Assembly: GCA_910575245.1 (NCBI GenBank)
Contig: CAJTEN010000006.1
Span: 1 to 64,000, forward strand
Direction: 5' to 3'
DNA from: Clostridia bacterium
GTDB taxonomy: Bacteria > Bacillota > Clostridia > Lachnospirales > Lachnospiraceae
Length of the DNA: 64,000 nt
Shown: piece after piece, positions 35,930 through 45,964 of the stretch
Numbering within the stretch: position 1 is the first letter of the stretch
Layout of the letters: the number at the start of each line of letters is the position of its first letter
Program-made: the position numbers and the translations under genes
The notes under the pieces: model-generated
Database searches by the model: none
Seen by the model: the letters and a program-made list of their open reading frames with translations, nothing else
Told to the model about the DNA's origin: nothing

Positions 35930-36282
35930 TATTCACCGGGCATTGCTTTTTTCAATCCGCACTCCCTCTATGCGGTTCCGCCGAAATGATCTCCTCCTGC
36001 ACGTTGGCATCATCCGAATCCCCGTCCAGTCCATCTTCGTCGAGCTGCGGCTCCCACAAGGGCAATGCCAAACCCCCGTGGTGTGTATCTCCACCTTCTT
36101 CCCCCTGCTCTCAATATAGAGAATGCTGTCCTTTTCCAGCTCCCGTTCTCCCCGGCGGCAAGCAGCGCATCTCCTGTTTCGTATAATCCGGCACATACGC
36201 CCGGTATTTCTTTTTCTATCAGTTCTTTTATTTGTTCACGGATAATCTGCTCATCATCACATATGGCTATGTTCAACCCCAT
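35930..36282 (-). pseudogene. LytTR-type response regulator remnant
   Basis: From 36282 the frame reads MGLNIAICDDEQIIREQIKEL, a receiver start with the acidic pair, up to about residue 45. A frame change leads to KDSILYIESRGKKVEIHTTG, the first strands of a LytTR DNA-binding domain. The phospho-acceptor region is deleted. Below this, a third frame (LPLWEPQLDEDG...DDANVQEEIISAEPH, stop at 35952) looks like the acidic tail of an unrelated lost protein. Confidence 0.7.
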
Positions 36283-36578
36283 CCCCTGCAATTCGTTTCC
36301 CATGCGAATGCTTTTTTTGCATTGAGTATTAGCTTCCCCACGGGCAGTTCTTTTTACTTTTTATATCGGCAGAATTTTGGCGCAGTCAGCCGCGAGGGAA
36401 CGAAACCCTATTTGAAAGGGAACGAAATCTTTTTCTCTCCTGTAAAATTCCCCAAATAAGTCTAAATTTTTCGAATATTTGAAATGACCTTTATATATGG
36501 ATTTCTGCGTTATGAAGTTGAAAGAGCCTTTGGAGTACTACCGGCTATTTTTATTACTGCCATTTTTTTCAGTCTACA

Positions 36579-38606
36579 TCATGCAGGTTCCTCCATTCGT
36601 TTATTTTGATGTTCTACTACCATCCGTTTGCAGGACAGATAAGTGGCAAGGAAATAGCTCCCGTATACCACAAGGAACAGTACAACTGTAAAAACCATGT
36701 TTGCCGAAATATGGATGTTCATAAATTCCTCTACGGTCTCCATTGCCTTTCCCATCAGGACAGTAGAAAAAATACCGGCGACAGCAAGCGGGGCCGCAAA
36801 GAAAATAGCCGTTTGGATAAACAAGGTGCGGACTATCTGTTTCTTTTTCGCCCCCAGCTTTTGGAGCAGGCCATAACGATAAATGTTATCGGTTGTTTCC
36901 GTAAGCTGCTTCAAAGCCAGCAATGCAGCGCAGATCAACAAAAATATCAGGCCGATATAACAGCAGAGGAAAGAAATCAAAGCATTTAATCCATAGAACA
37001 TATCGTACATCATATTCTTTTCCGCATAACGGTAGCCGTGGGTATCATCCAGCCCAATCGGGATCATTTTCTGTAAAACCTCGTTCGAGTCGGCATCTGG
37101 CCGGTATTGCACCAGAAGTACATTGACATCTTTCGTGAGACTGTGGGCAACCACATCCGGGACAATCATCGTCCCCCTGTCATTGTTCCCGACGGAAGTC
37201 ATAAAGTAGGTTTCCTCTAAAACCGTATCCGATGCCCTTTGTAAAGAAATTCCAGCCAACTCTAAATCTGCATGGTTTTCCAGTGCTTTTTCCACATACT
37301 GAAAAGTTCCCTTGTAATTACAGTTCAGCAGGTATTGATTTTCCGCCAGCGTAACAGATTCTTTTCCCTGCATTGCCAGGGCACGGTTAAAGTCGGAAAC
37401 AGAAAGCACAGAAACCCCACCGTCTAAAACTCCTTCATCAATGGGCCACAGCTCTACATTCTGGCCTGCAAACAAACTGCTGTAAGTAAAATCAGCTTCA
37501 TAAATGCTGATCTGCTCCATATTCTCCGCATAGCCGGATAAGTCGGCATCTTTGGATACAAGATATTCCAAAATGCTGCTGTCCCCATCCATACTGACAT
37601 TTGACAGCACATTCAAGTCATAGGGCGTGGCAGACCCAGACAGTTCGTTCATGGCAAGTGCGGTACTTACACCAACCGATACAGCACAGATTGTTATTGT
37701 GAGCAGCCAGCAGACAATCGTCATTAAAAAAACGTTCGTGCGTATCTTACTGCCAACCTGACGGATGAGGAATGTGTTCAGCCCTCTCAAATAAACGTTA
37801 CTATTTGTCCGGAGTATCTGGACAAGCACGGTAGACAGGGAATAGAAAAAGAGGAACGTCCCTGCCACAAACAGGATGCCCGCCACCTGAAAAGAGCGGT
37901 TCTCCCGTGAGGGTAAAATACCGTTTCTGTAAAACATCACTCCGGAAGACAGGATGCAGGCCAGGGAAGCCAAAAAAATCAGCACGGGTAAAAGGCGGCT
38001 CCGGTTTTGTGCCGTTTCATATTTTCTGCCGGCTGTCAAAAGGTCGATCAACTGTACACTGGAAACAGACCATACATTAAAAGTCATGACAAGCAGGAAA
38101 ATAACCGCAAAACATAAAACAGTCTTCTGAAAAGCCCCCATTGAAAAGACAATCTGAAACTTTGACAACTCAATAGCAAACAGTTTTAGGGCAACTAAGG
38201 AGATTCCCTGCGACAGCGCAATACCAAGGCATAAGCCTGCCACAAGTGCGATCACCCCAACGCACAACGTTTCCCCTGCAAATATCCGGGAAATGCGGCT
38301 CTTTTTCATACCAAGCACCATATAGAGTCCCAGTTCTTTTTTCCTCCGCTTCAATAAAAACTGGTTCGCATAAATGATCAGAAACGCAAGGACAACGGCA
38401 ATCAGCACTGTCAGGGCAGAAAGCAGGATGCCGAGCTGGTCGTATAAAAGGGTTTTTGTCATACCCATTTCCGAAAAAGCCGGCTGGCCGTAAATGGAAT
38501 TAAATGCGTAAAAGACGCCTACCGAGATCATAAGGGTCAAAAAGTAGATCAGGTAATCCCGGATATTCTTCCTCACATTTTTCATAATCAGTTTACAAGA
38601 GATCAT
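36579..38606 (-). CDS. Module 3 ABC permease, BceB-like
   Basis: A 675-residue permease from ATG 38606 (GGGAGG upstream), overlapping the ATPase stop by 14 bp. It has the BceB plan: N-terminal helix (IRDYLIYFLTLMISVGVFYAF), FtsX coupling segment MVLGMKKSRISRIFAGETL, helices to about 330, one large outside domain (about 330-540) that would contact the peptide, and three last helices with LLQKLGAKKKQIVRTLFIQT. It would free lipid-II-cycle targets from peptides such as bacitracin or lantibiotics; the actual drug is not readable. Confidence 0.9.
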   Translation of the reverse strand: MISCKLIMKNVRKNIRDYLIYFLTLMISVGVFYAFNSIYGQPAFSEMGMTKTLLYDQLGILLSALTVLIAVVLAFLIIYANQFLLKRRKKELGLYMVLGMKKSRISRIFAGETLCVGVIALVAGLCLGIALSQGISLVALKLFAIELSKFQIVFSMGAFQKTVLCFAVIFLLVMTFNVWSVSSVQLIDLLTAGRKYETAQNRSRLLPVLIFLASLACILSSGVMFYRNGILPSRENRSFQVAGILFVAGTFLFFYSLSTVLVQILRTNSNVYLRGLNTFLIRQVGSKIRTNVFLMTIVCWLLTITICAVSVGVSTALAMNELSGSATPYDLNVLSNVSMDGDSSILEYLVSKDADLSGYAENMEQISIYEADFTYSSLFAGQNVELWPIDEGVLDGGVSVLSVSDFNRALAMQGKESVTLAENQYLLNCNYKGTFQYVEKALENHADLELAGISLQRASDTVLEETYFMTSVGNNDRGTMIVPDVVAHSLTKDVNVLLVQYRPDADSNEVLQKMIPIGLDDTHGYRYAEKNMMYDMFYGLNALISFLCCYIGLIFLLICAALLALKQLTETTDNIYRYGLLQKLGAKKKQIVRTLFIQTAIFFAAPLAVAGIFSTVLMGKAMETVEEFMNIHISANMVFTVVLFLVVYGSYFLATYLSCKRMVVEHQNKRMEEPA

Positions 38607-39363
38607 TCTGCTCACCTCCCAAAACGGAAACCACCTCCAGAATCTTAGCAAAAAATTCTTTCCTGCTGTCAGCGCCACAGTTCAGCTCATTAAAAATCTT
38701 CCCATCCTTGATAAACAGGATGCGGTGGCAATAGCTTGCAGAAAAGGCGTCATGGGTTACCATGAGGATCGTGGCATCAAGGCGTTCATTCAGTTCTGCC
38801 AGCATGGTCAGCAACATCCGGGAGGAATTGGAATCCAAAGCGCCAGTCGGCTCGTCGGCCAGGACCATTGCAGGGTCTGTTACCATTGCCCTTGCTGCTG
38901 CCACGCGCTGCTGCTGTCCTCCCGACATCTGGTAGGGGTATTTATCCAGCACCTCTGAAATATTAAGAGCCTCTGAAATCTGGCGCACTTTTCTTTGGAT
39001 CTCTGCCGGTTTTACCCCTGCGATAGATAACGAGAGGGAGATATTTTCATAAGCGTCCAGCGTGTCTAAAAGGTTAAAGTCCTGAAAAATAAAGCCCAGC
39101 TTCTTTCCACGGAAATCCGCAAGCTGTGAACCATGCAAAGCGGTGATGTCTTTCCCGTCCACAAAAATATGTCCGCTTGTTACCGTATCAATCGTGGAGA
39201 TACAATTGAGAAGCGTTGTCTTTCCAGAACCGGAAGCGCCCATAATGCCCACAAACTCACCTTTGCAAACCTGAAAGGAAATATGGTCTACGGCTTTTGT
39301 CAGGCTGCCCTTGTTGCCGTAATACTTTTGGATATCATCTACTTGTAAAATTACATTGTTCAT
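38593..39363 (-). CDS. Module 3 ABC ATPase, BceA-like
   Basis: A 256-residue ATPase: Walker A GASGSGKTT, Q-loop FIFQDFNLLDTLDAYENI, signature MSGGQQQRVAAARAM, Walker B MVLADEPTGALDS, switch VTHD. The LLDTLDAYENI run and ADEPTGALDS are typical of BceA/VraF. It has AAAGGAG upstream of the ATG. It forms a tight pair with the permease, and its own leader holds an operator-like dyad. Confidence 0.94.
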   Translation of the reverse strand: MNNVILQVDDIQKYYGNKGSLTKAVDHISFQVCKGEFVGIMGASGSGKTTLLNCISTIDTVTSGHIFVDGKDITALHGSQLADFRGKKLGFIFQDFNLLDTLDAYENISLSLSIAGVKPAEIQRKVRQISEALNISEVLDKYPYQMSGGQQQRVAAARAMVTDPAMVLADEPTGALDSNSSRMLLTMLAELNERLDATILMVTHDAFSASYCHRILFIKDGKIFNELNCGADSRKEFFAKILEVVSVLGGEQNDLL

Positions 39364-39454
39364 CGTATGTTTGTCTCCTTTCCAAAAGAGTAATCCTTAT
39401 TGCAATCCTAATCTATCATACCGTCTTAAAACCTGCCATTATTTTAGATTACAT

Positions 39455-39478
39455 TTTCCTTACCGGAATGTAAGGAAA
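39455..39478. promoter_or_regulatory. BceR-type operator dyad
   Basis: TTTCCTTAC-CGGAAT-GTAAGGAAA is a perfect 9-bp dyad with a 6-base centre, 92 bases before the ATPase start in the 200-bp gap between kinase and ABC genes. Promoters of bceAB-like operons carry a regulator-binding inverted repeat at this place. Confidence 0.6.
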
Positions 39479-39565
39479 CAACGGTTGTAGGTTCTGCCCG
39501 ACATCCTTATACCGACAACGTGAAACGCACTTCGCGAGCCACCCTTATATCAGCAAAAAGGCGGG

Positions 39566-40582
39566 TCATAATCCCGCCTCCTGCAAGTAACTTTCCATTG
39601 GAAAAGATAAAATAACTGTTGTCCCTTCCCCCAGCATACTTTGAATCATTATATCCATGTTCATTTTATTACAGAGTTTTTTACACAGGTACAGGCCAAT
39701 TCCTGTTGATTTGGAGTAACGGCGGCCGTTATCCCCGGTAAAGCCTTTATCAAAAACACGGGGCAGGTCTGCAGGAGAAATGCCGATCCCATTGTCCGAA
39801 ATAACCAGCCGGACAGCATTCTGCTTAGCATATGCCGAGAATGAGACTTGCAAATTCTCAGTACGGTATTTAATCGAATTGGAAATGATCTGGCCGATGA
39901 TAAAAGCACAGCTCTTCGTATCTGCACAGACAGGAACGTCCAGCCCACTGAAAACAGGTCTGCCGCCCACCTGGATCAGCGGCTTTGAATAAGTCTTCAG
40001 GGCAGAATTTACAAGAGCCTGCAAAGTCGTTTTTTCCACCTTAAAGTCTTTTTCCACTGCCGCAGAGCGGGCATAATATAATACCTGTTCCACAAAACTG
40101 TCTATCCTGCGCAGTTCATCGTCAATCCGCAGGGTGGTGGGGTTTTTATGGTTCTCCACGATCAGACGGGCGGCAGCGATCGGCGTCTTAATCTCATGTA
40201 CCCATGAATCAAGGTATTCCTGGTACTCCTGGCTGTTCTGCTCGGCATCTGCCAGCCGGTCATTTTGGTACTTGTTGAGGCGTCGGAGAATTTCGTCAAA
40301 TATCTGCCCATCCAAAAAACCGGGCTGGACAAGAATTTCCCCAATCAGCGTTTTTTCCTCCAGTCGCTCGAGGATTTCCCATAACTGATTATAGAAGCTG
40401 CGCCTGCGCCAGTAATCATACAGAAAAGCACATACAAAAGCCGTAAACAGAATGCTTTCTACAAAGAAGATAAAAACCATTGGCGTCTCAATCAGCCAGA
40501 GCAGTGCAAAAACAAGCAGCCCCGACACTACCAGACAAAGGAAAGAAAAAATGTGGTCTGCCGCATAATCTTTCACTTTCAT
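39566..40582 (-). CDS. Module 3 sensor kinase, BceS-like intramembrane type
   Basis: A 338-residue kinase with two N-terminal helices (about 11-32 and 36-58) joined by a few residues only, the mark of intramembrane-sensing BceS kinases. The His box is SWVHEIKTPIAAARL, typical of this group, followed by SNSIKY (N), DNGIGI (G1) and STGIGLYLCKKL (G2). Such kinases have no own sensor domain and are switched by flux through the BceAB transporter. Its start overlaps the response-regulator stop by 4 bp. Confidence 0.94.
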   Translation of the reverse strand: MKVKDYAADHIFSFLCLVVSGLLVFALLWLIETPMVFIFFVESILFTAFVCAFLYDYWRRRSFYNQLWEILERLEEKTLIGEILVQPGFLDGQIFDEILRRLNKYQNDRLADAEQNSQEYQEYLDSWVHEIKTPIAAARLIVENHKNPTTLRIDDELRRIDSFVEQVLYYARSAAVEKDFKVEKTTLQALVNSALKTYSKPLIQVGGRPVFSGLDVPVCADTKSCAFIIGQIISNSIKYRTENLQVSFSAYAKQNAVRLVISDNGIGISPADLPRVFDKGFTGDNGRRYSKSTGIGLYLCKKLCNKMNMDIMIQSMLGEGTTVILSFPMESYLQEAGL

Positions 40583-41241
40583 ACGAGATACCCCAATCCA
40601 CGCTTTGTTTCCAGATAATCGGGGAGCCCGATTTCTGCCAGCGTTTTCCTCAGACGGACGATATTTACATTAAGGGTATTTTCATCAATAAATTCTTCGC
40701 TCTGCCACAGGTCATCAATAATGGCATCCCTTGGAATGATGTTCCCTTTGTTTACCATCAGCAGGCGCAAAATCCCCATTTCATTCTTTGTCAGTTTCTT
40801 ATCCTGGCCGTTATAGCTGATCTCTGCCTTTAGTAGATTCAAGGTCAGCCCCTTATGGGTAAGCACCACGCTGTCTGGTGTTTCACTGGCTCTTGACAGC
40901 AGTTTTTGTATTCGTACCAACAGCACCTGCGCGTTATATGGCTTGGATACAAAATCATCCGCACCGATATTCAGGCTCATCAGTTCGTCAAAGTCAGTAT
41001 TCCTACTGGTAAGCACAATAATAGGAACATGGGAGCTTTGCCGGATTTCCCGGCACACCTGAAAACCGTCCTGATAGGGCAGATTGATGTCCAACAGGAT
41101 CAGGTCTGCCCCGGAAGCAAGCGCAAGCTGCGCTATGCCATGAAAATCGTCACTGCTCTCACATTGAAAGCCATATTTTTCGAAAAACTGTGATAACTCT
41201 TCCCGAATAGGAACCTCGTCCTCGATGAGAAATAATTTCAT
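40579..41241 (-). CDS. Module 3 response regulator, BceR-like
   Basis: A 220-residue OmpR-family regulator: LIEDEVP, phospho-acceptor in ILLDINLPYQDGFQVC, Lys in VSKPYNAQVLLVRIQ, then a winged helix with KKLTKNEMGILRLLMVNKG and YLETKRGLGYLV. The SKPYNAQVLLVRI and NEMGIL segments are those of the BceR/GraR group. AGGAGG precedes the ATG. It should act on the dyad at 39455-39478. Confidence 0.94.
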   Translation of the reverse strand: MKLFLIEDEVPIREELSQFFEKYGFQCESSDDFHGIAQLALASGADLILLDINLPYQDGFQVCREIRQSSHVPIIVLTSRNTDFDELMSLNIGADDFVSKPYNAQVLLVRIQKLLSRASETPDSVVLTHKGLTLNLLKAEISYNGQDKKLTKNEMGILRLLMVNKGNIIPRDAIIDDLWQSEEFIDENTLNVNIVRLRKTLAEIGLPDYLETKRGLGYLV

Positions 41242-41280
41242 ATTTTTCCTCCTTGCATTATTCTACCATTAACGGACTTC

Positions 41281-41769
41281 TCAATCTCTCTCGTCATCAG
41301 CCAGACACTCCACAGGGATCATCCCCTTTTCCGGTTCAAGAGGTTCACCTGTATATATACGGTAGATATCCTCGAACATACAGGCATTAAAATATCTTCC
41401 ACATTGCCAGCGTCCCTGTTTGTTACAAGCATATTATAGTTCACGAAGCTCAGGCCGTATATGTATTTTTTTGTCCGATGCTGACAATGCCTCGTCCTGC
41501 AGCCTCTGCCCTTCCTCCGCGGCCAGAACACATACCGGCTCTGAGTTTTCCCATAGGGACATTTCCTCAGTACTATCTATGACATCTTCCGCATCACTTT
41601 CCACCATTATCTCATCTTCCGCATCAAAATCTTTACTTCCAACCATGACCGGCGGTTCCCACACTTCTTCTACACTCCTTTCAGAGCCTCTTTTCCCCAA
41701 AAGAATACTACTTATGATAACAACGATTATCATCGGCACAATAGGAAACTGTACTTTCTTAAAAGCCAT
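41281..41769 (-). pseudogene. Small membrane protein gene interrupted by an in-frame stop
   Basis: The ATG at 41769 opens a 111-residue frame with one N-terminal helix (FPIVPMIIVVIISSILLG) and an acidic middle. It stops at TAA (41434-41436). The same frame goes on, without any other stop, for 50 more codons rich in Cys, Tyr and acidic residues (YACNKQGRWQCGRYFNACMF, then IYRIYTGEPLEPEKG) to TGA at 41281. Either a recent nonsense change has cut the gene, or a 111-residue product is made and the tail is a relic. It lies 17 bp below the lipoprotein gene. The family is not recognised. Confidence 0.6.
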
Positions 41770-41786
41770 TTCACATCTTCCACTAC

Positions 41787-43061
41787 TTAAGTTCCTCCAT
41801 ATACCTCAATCCACTCTTCCTTTGTCAGGCGACTTGAATGCCACCAAAGATCATGATCATTTTCCCCAAAAATGACCTGATTTGATACAAATTGAAAAAG
41901 CTCCTCATTCAATGGACGTATCACCACTCTATGTGAATACGCCATAGAAGTATTACTATTCGGATCTACTGCATTGACAATAAGTGTGATTGTTCCATCC
42001 TGGTTTTCCGTATAATCCACCACCTCCGGATATGGAATATCAGGATATTCCGCCTCATAGAATCCCCGTGGCCGGTACTCATAGGCTGACTCCTCCGGAA
42101 TATATGTTGTCTCCCGCCGAAGTGATTCCCTGTCTATCTTAAAATATGTCATAATGACATTCTCAAATATTTCCTCAGGTATCTGATAGACCGCTCCAAC
42201 TCCCAAATTTTCATCTGCAACATAGGGAACCGGCTGCTTATATAGGACTGGATAAAAAATGTCAAATATATCATAAAAATCCAGCTCGCCAAAATCTTCT
42301 TCTCTCCAATCAGAGAGAAAAATATTATTCTGTCCATAACCGACCGGTAAAATATACCTCCTGTTCAGTTCCCTGCATGTTTCATCTAACGGGAATACCC
42401 GCAGTGCCGTATGCTCCGATCCTTCACTTAGCGTAAGTACAAAATTTTCTTCCGAAAAATATTCCCCCTCAAAAATTAAATATCCTTCCTCTGTATATTG
42501 CCACAGATCAGCCGGATAGCTTACCGTACTTCTATTCTGTGGGCATCCGTTTTGATCATATTGGTAATACCCTCTGACAACATTTACATTGCCGTCCTCT
42601 GTCTCCAGATCAAATTTCCGAAATCCAAAAGCTTGAATCACGACGATTGTCAACGCTGCACTTTTCTTCCCATCTACCGCCCTGCAAAACTTCTCCACCT
42701 GTCCCGTCTCTGTCATGTCAACCTGATTTCCGCTGTCAACAGCCACATAGCCATTCTCACCAAGCCTCGCAACGATACGCCGTACCGTTTCCATACTGCC
42801 TAATGTATTTGTTTCTACCGCTTCATCATAAATGTCATGGTAAACTGCCGCTATACTCTCTGCATTATCAAAATCCTCTTCCTTTAAGGGATAATCTTCA
42901 TGATCCACCGCTGTTTCCTCAGACTCCGGTGCTTCTGGTAATACATCACTGCATCCAGCCATCATAAAGACAGCAATACCAATCATTACGAATAAAGACC
43001 GTATTTTGTTCCTTTTTGCCAAACCAGCCTTCCGAGACTCCTTTATGTTTTTCCACAACAT
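41787..43061 (-). CDS. Lipoprotein of unknown function (possibly DUF6070)
   Basis: A 424-residue protein with a basic N-terminus, hydrophobic segment and lipobox ending FMMAGC, Cys37 being the lipid anchor. The rest is outside, acidic and rich in Tyr and Trp (GYYQYDQNG, YILPVGYGQNNIFLSDW, RLTKEEWIEVY). No enzyme motif is seen. A DUF6070 relation is a guess from memory. AGGAGG precedes the start. It follows the module 4 permease by 276 bp and may serve as an envelope sensor or partner of the modules on both sides (inference). Confidence 0.75.
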   Translation of the reverse strand: MLWKNIKESRKAGLAKRNKIRSLFVMIGIAVFMMAGCSDVLPEAPESEETAVDHEDYPLKEEDFDNAESIAAVYHDIYDEAVETNTLGSMETVRRIVARLGENGYVAVDSGNQVDMTETGQVEKFCRAVDGKKSAALTIVVIQAFGFRKFDLETEDGNVNVVRGYYQYDQNGCPQNRSTVSYPADLWQYTEEGYLIFEGEYFSEENFVLTLSEGSEHTALRVFPLDETCRELNRRYILPVGYGQNNIFLSDWREEDFGELDFYDIFDIFYPVLYKQPVPYVADENLGVGAVYQIPEEIFENVIMTYFKIDRESLRRETTYIPEESAYEYRPRGFYEAEYPDIPYPEVVDYTENQDGTITLIVNAVDPNSNTSMAYSHRVVIRPLNEELFQFVSNQVIFGENDHDLWWHSSRLTKEEWIEVYGGT

Positions 43062-43336
43062 AGCTGCTTCCTCCTCATGATAAAGCCTCCAAACGGAAGC
43101 AGATAAAAAATACCTGTTCTAAATATTACTAATATAAGATTTCTTGTCAAAAAAATTTCCAGCCATGCGGCTCAGCCGTATTAGAGCCAGGCCTCATGGA
43201 CTGGTATGTTGTTGATAAATATTAATGGCTATTTACCTCACTGTCAATGTTATTCAGAAAAATTTCTTAAATAACTTTTCTTGCAAAGTCAAGGCGGTAA
43301 AACGTCAGGAATATATGCCGCAGTACGTTTTTGTCC

Positions 43337-45964
43337 TTATACCGTATCATCCTTTATCGCTTCCACAATAACATCATCCCGAATTTTCTTAGATGCCAGC
43401 ATGTATATCCCATTTATCACAATCAGTATCAGTATGATATACACCGCCAACAGCCACACCGGAAAGGTGTCCAGGAATTCCATAACAGGCACGCCCATCA
43501 TATAGCACTGTGCAGCACATACGATGACGAGCAGCGGCAGACCGATCAGTATCGGCCTGACAGACAGCAGCAGGCCTTCCATCCCAAGCAGCCGCCGGAT
43601 TCCTTTTTCATCCACACCTACCGAACGGAGCATGGCAAATTCCTTACGCCTCTGCCCTAAACTGTTCAGGATTGCCGACAGCGCCGAAGAAATACCCACA
43701 ATTCCAAACAGTGCCGCAAGGCTGCACACAATAAGCATCGTTGCCCCTGTCATCCTCCTGCGGTTCCTCACCCTCTCCGACTTACTGGAAGTTGTAAAAT
43801 CACTGCTGCCCAGATAAGCGCTGCATATCTTTTCCGCTTCGCCCTGGATTTCTTCATCCATGCCATCAGCCACAGCATAATTTATATAGTTCCTGAAATT
43901 ATAAAGTTTCGTCTCATCACAGAAATTCCCGATGATGGCATAATACTCTTCCATCGGCACGATAACAGGCAGTGTATAATACGAAGGATCAAGCCCGATC
44001 CTGGGCATTGACGGAAGGACTGCCGCAACATCCACCATAAATATATAGTCGCCCTGCAGGTCATCTGAATATTTCTCTGTCAGTTCCACCTGCTGCCCCT
44101 GCCGAAAATTCAGATAAGGGATTGTTTCCTGCATTGCCCCATAATCCCTTGCACCAGGATTCTTCACCACACTGTTCACAATGATAGCAGAGGATTTTGA
44201 CGAAGTTTCCACACCCGCTTCCCGCAGGCATTCACGATAACCTTCCGGATCCATCCCCACCAGCACACAGGGCACACGGTAGCGCCCGTCCCTCTGCACG
44301 ATATAACCGTCCGCGGCATCAAAACCGCCCGCCCGGATAAATTCCTCTGACTGGTCACTCTCAGAAAGCCATACGGCACAGCTTGCCATTGCATAGACAC
44401 TGGTTTCCTGCACCCCCGGCATCGCTTTCAGTTCCGCAAGGAGCACCTCCTGTATTCGCTCTCCCGTCCGCAGCGTGATATTCACATCGAAGGGGTTAAG
44501 GCTTTCCGCCTGCGCATTGTTGATATCGGAAACCGTAAAAGCCGCAAGGAACCCAAAGGCAAGGAGCATACACAGTGAGAGCGTCACCATGCAGGTATGG
44601 TACAGTTTTTTCCCTGCCCGAACCGAATTTGCCGCAATCTCCCCAAGGAATCCGAAGTGCCTTGTCAGAAACGGATGGTTCTTCGCCCTATTCAATGCAC
44701 GTTTGCGCAGCGTGCCGCTACGCCGACACACTGATATACTGTACTGTTCTCCGCGGACTGCCTGTATAGGCAGAATCTTCGACATCTGTTTCGCCGGCCC
44801 TTGTGCGGCAAGCAGGACTGTAACAAAGGAAAGAACTGCCGTCATGAGTGGTACTGCCGGTGAAAAGTAAACCTCCATCCTGCTCCCGAACACTTCACTG
44901 ACCATATCAGAATAGGCGGACAGGACACCAAAGGAAAACAGGTAGCCCAGGATCATTGAAAGCAGAATGGGAATAACTGAAAGAATACACGCCTCATAAA
45001 CAACCGTCCTTCTTATCTGCTTCGGTCCCGCCCCTACAGACTTCAAGATACCAAGCTGACGGATTTTCTGTTTCGCTGAAATACCGAAAGCGCCCCTGAT
45101 AATATAGACAAATACTGCCATAGAAGCGCCTGCCGCAAGCAAAAGCCCAAGGAAAAGCCTGGGCACATCGCTCCGGAAAAAATGCCCCGGTGCATAAACT
45201 CCGTACCATCCAAGCAGCGCGGCATGATAACGGCATGGGTAGTTCCCGTATTCATCCCTTGGAAGCCCGATCGCCTCTGCAATCTGCGGGACTGCCGTAT
45301 ATACTTTTCCCCGCCGCTTCATCTGAAGATAGACCACAACCTCACTGTCCGGCGAAAGCTTATCCGGCTCCATAAAACCATAGGCGATGTAGCCCTCATA
45401 ACCGGAAGAAACGGACACATCCAGTTCCCCCACAATAGTCAGGCTTTCCTCCTCTTTCTGCCGAATATCTGCCGCATTGCTGCTTTGCCGTCTCTCTGCT
45501 TCCACGGCAATCGTATCCCCGATCCCATATACCGGATTCTGCAAAAAGAAATCCTTGCTGACCACAATCTCACCGGGAGCCTGCGGGATACGCCCTCTCA
45601 GGAGCCTGCTCTTTTCATACATGGAATCCCAATAGCCGCTGTCACAATTCTGTATCAAAAGATACGGCAGCACCATCCCTTCCGGCAGAAGGGCAGTCCG
45701 GTTATCCCCCTTTACAAGCATTGTCTCCACACCGCCATTATCCCTGATCATGCCAAGCCTGTCTGCCGGGACATCCATAAGCTCCGCATCCCAATCCCCG
45801 GCAATATAGACCTCCTGCTGCACCATCTGCTTCCAGAAACTCTGTGCGAAAACAAGCAGGGAGCATAAAAAGGTGGAAGCGATCAGAACCGCAATCATAA
45901 TAGAAATGGACGTACGGCGGTTTTTCCGTACCTGATCCAGACTGTATTCCTGTATAATGCTCAT
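43337..45964 (-). CDS. Module 4 ABC permease, double-FtsX type
   Basis: An 875-residue permease. After the N-terminal helix (about 22-42) come an outside domain, an FtsX triplet (about 270-400, with LGILKSVGAGPKQIRRTVVYEA), a central helix (about 455-480), a second outside domain (to about 745) and a final triplet containing MLRSVGVDEKGIRRLLGMEG. It has the same plan as the module 2 permease but is longer and diverged. It overlaps its ATPase by 4 bp. Export or extraction of an amphipathic substrate is likely; the substrate is unknown. Confidence 0.88.
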   Translation of the reverse strand: MSIIQEYSLDQVRKNRRTSISIMIAVLIASTFLCSLLVFAQSFWKQMVQQEVYIAGDWDAELMDVPADRLGMIRDNGGVETMLVKGDNRTALLPEGMVLPYLLIQNCDSGYWDSMYEKSRLLRGRIPQAPGEIVVSKDFFLQNPVYGIGDTIAVEAERRQSSNAADIRQKEEESLTIVGELDVSVSSGYEGYIAYGFMEPDKLSPDSEVVVYLQMKRRGKVYTAVPQIAEAIGLPRDEYGNYPCRYHAALLGWYGVYAPGHFFRSDVPRLFLGLLLAAGASMAVFVYIIRGAFGISAKQKIRQLGILKSVGAGPKQIRRTVVYEACILSVIPILLSMILGYLFSFGVLSAYSDMVSEVFGSRMEVYFSPAVPLMTAVLSFVTVLLAAQGPAKQMSKILPIQAVRGEQYSISVCRRSGTLRKRALNRAKNHPFLTRHFGFLGEIAANSVRAGKKLYHTCMVTLSLCMLLAFGFLAAFTVSDINNAQAESLNPFDVNITLRTGERIQEVLLAELKAMPGVQETSVYAMASCAVWLSESDQSEEFIRAGGFDAADGYIVQRDGRYRVPCVLVGMDPEGYRECLREAGVETSSKSSAIIVNSVVKNPGARDYGAMQETIPYLNFRQGQQVELTEKYSDDLQGDYIFMVDVAAVLPSMPRIGLDPSYYTLPVIVPMEEYYAIIGNFCDETKLYNFRNYINYAVADGMDEEIQGEAEKICSAYLGSSDFTTSSKSERVRNRRRMTGATMLIVCSLAALFGIVGISSALSAILNSLGQRRKEFAMLRSVGVDEKGIRRLLGMEGLLLSVRPILIGLPLLVIVCAAQCYMMGVPVMEFLDTFPVWLLAVYIILILIVINGIYMLASKKIRDDVIVEAIKDDTV

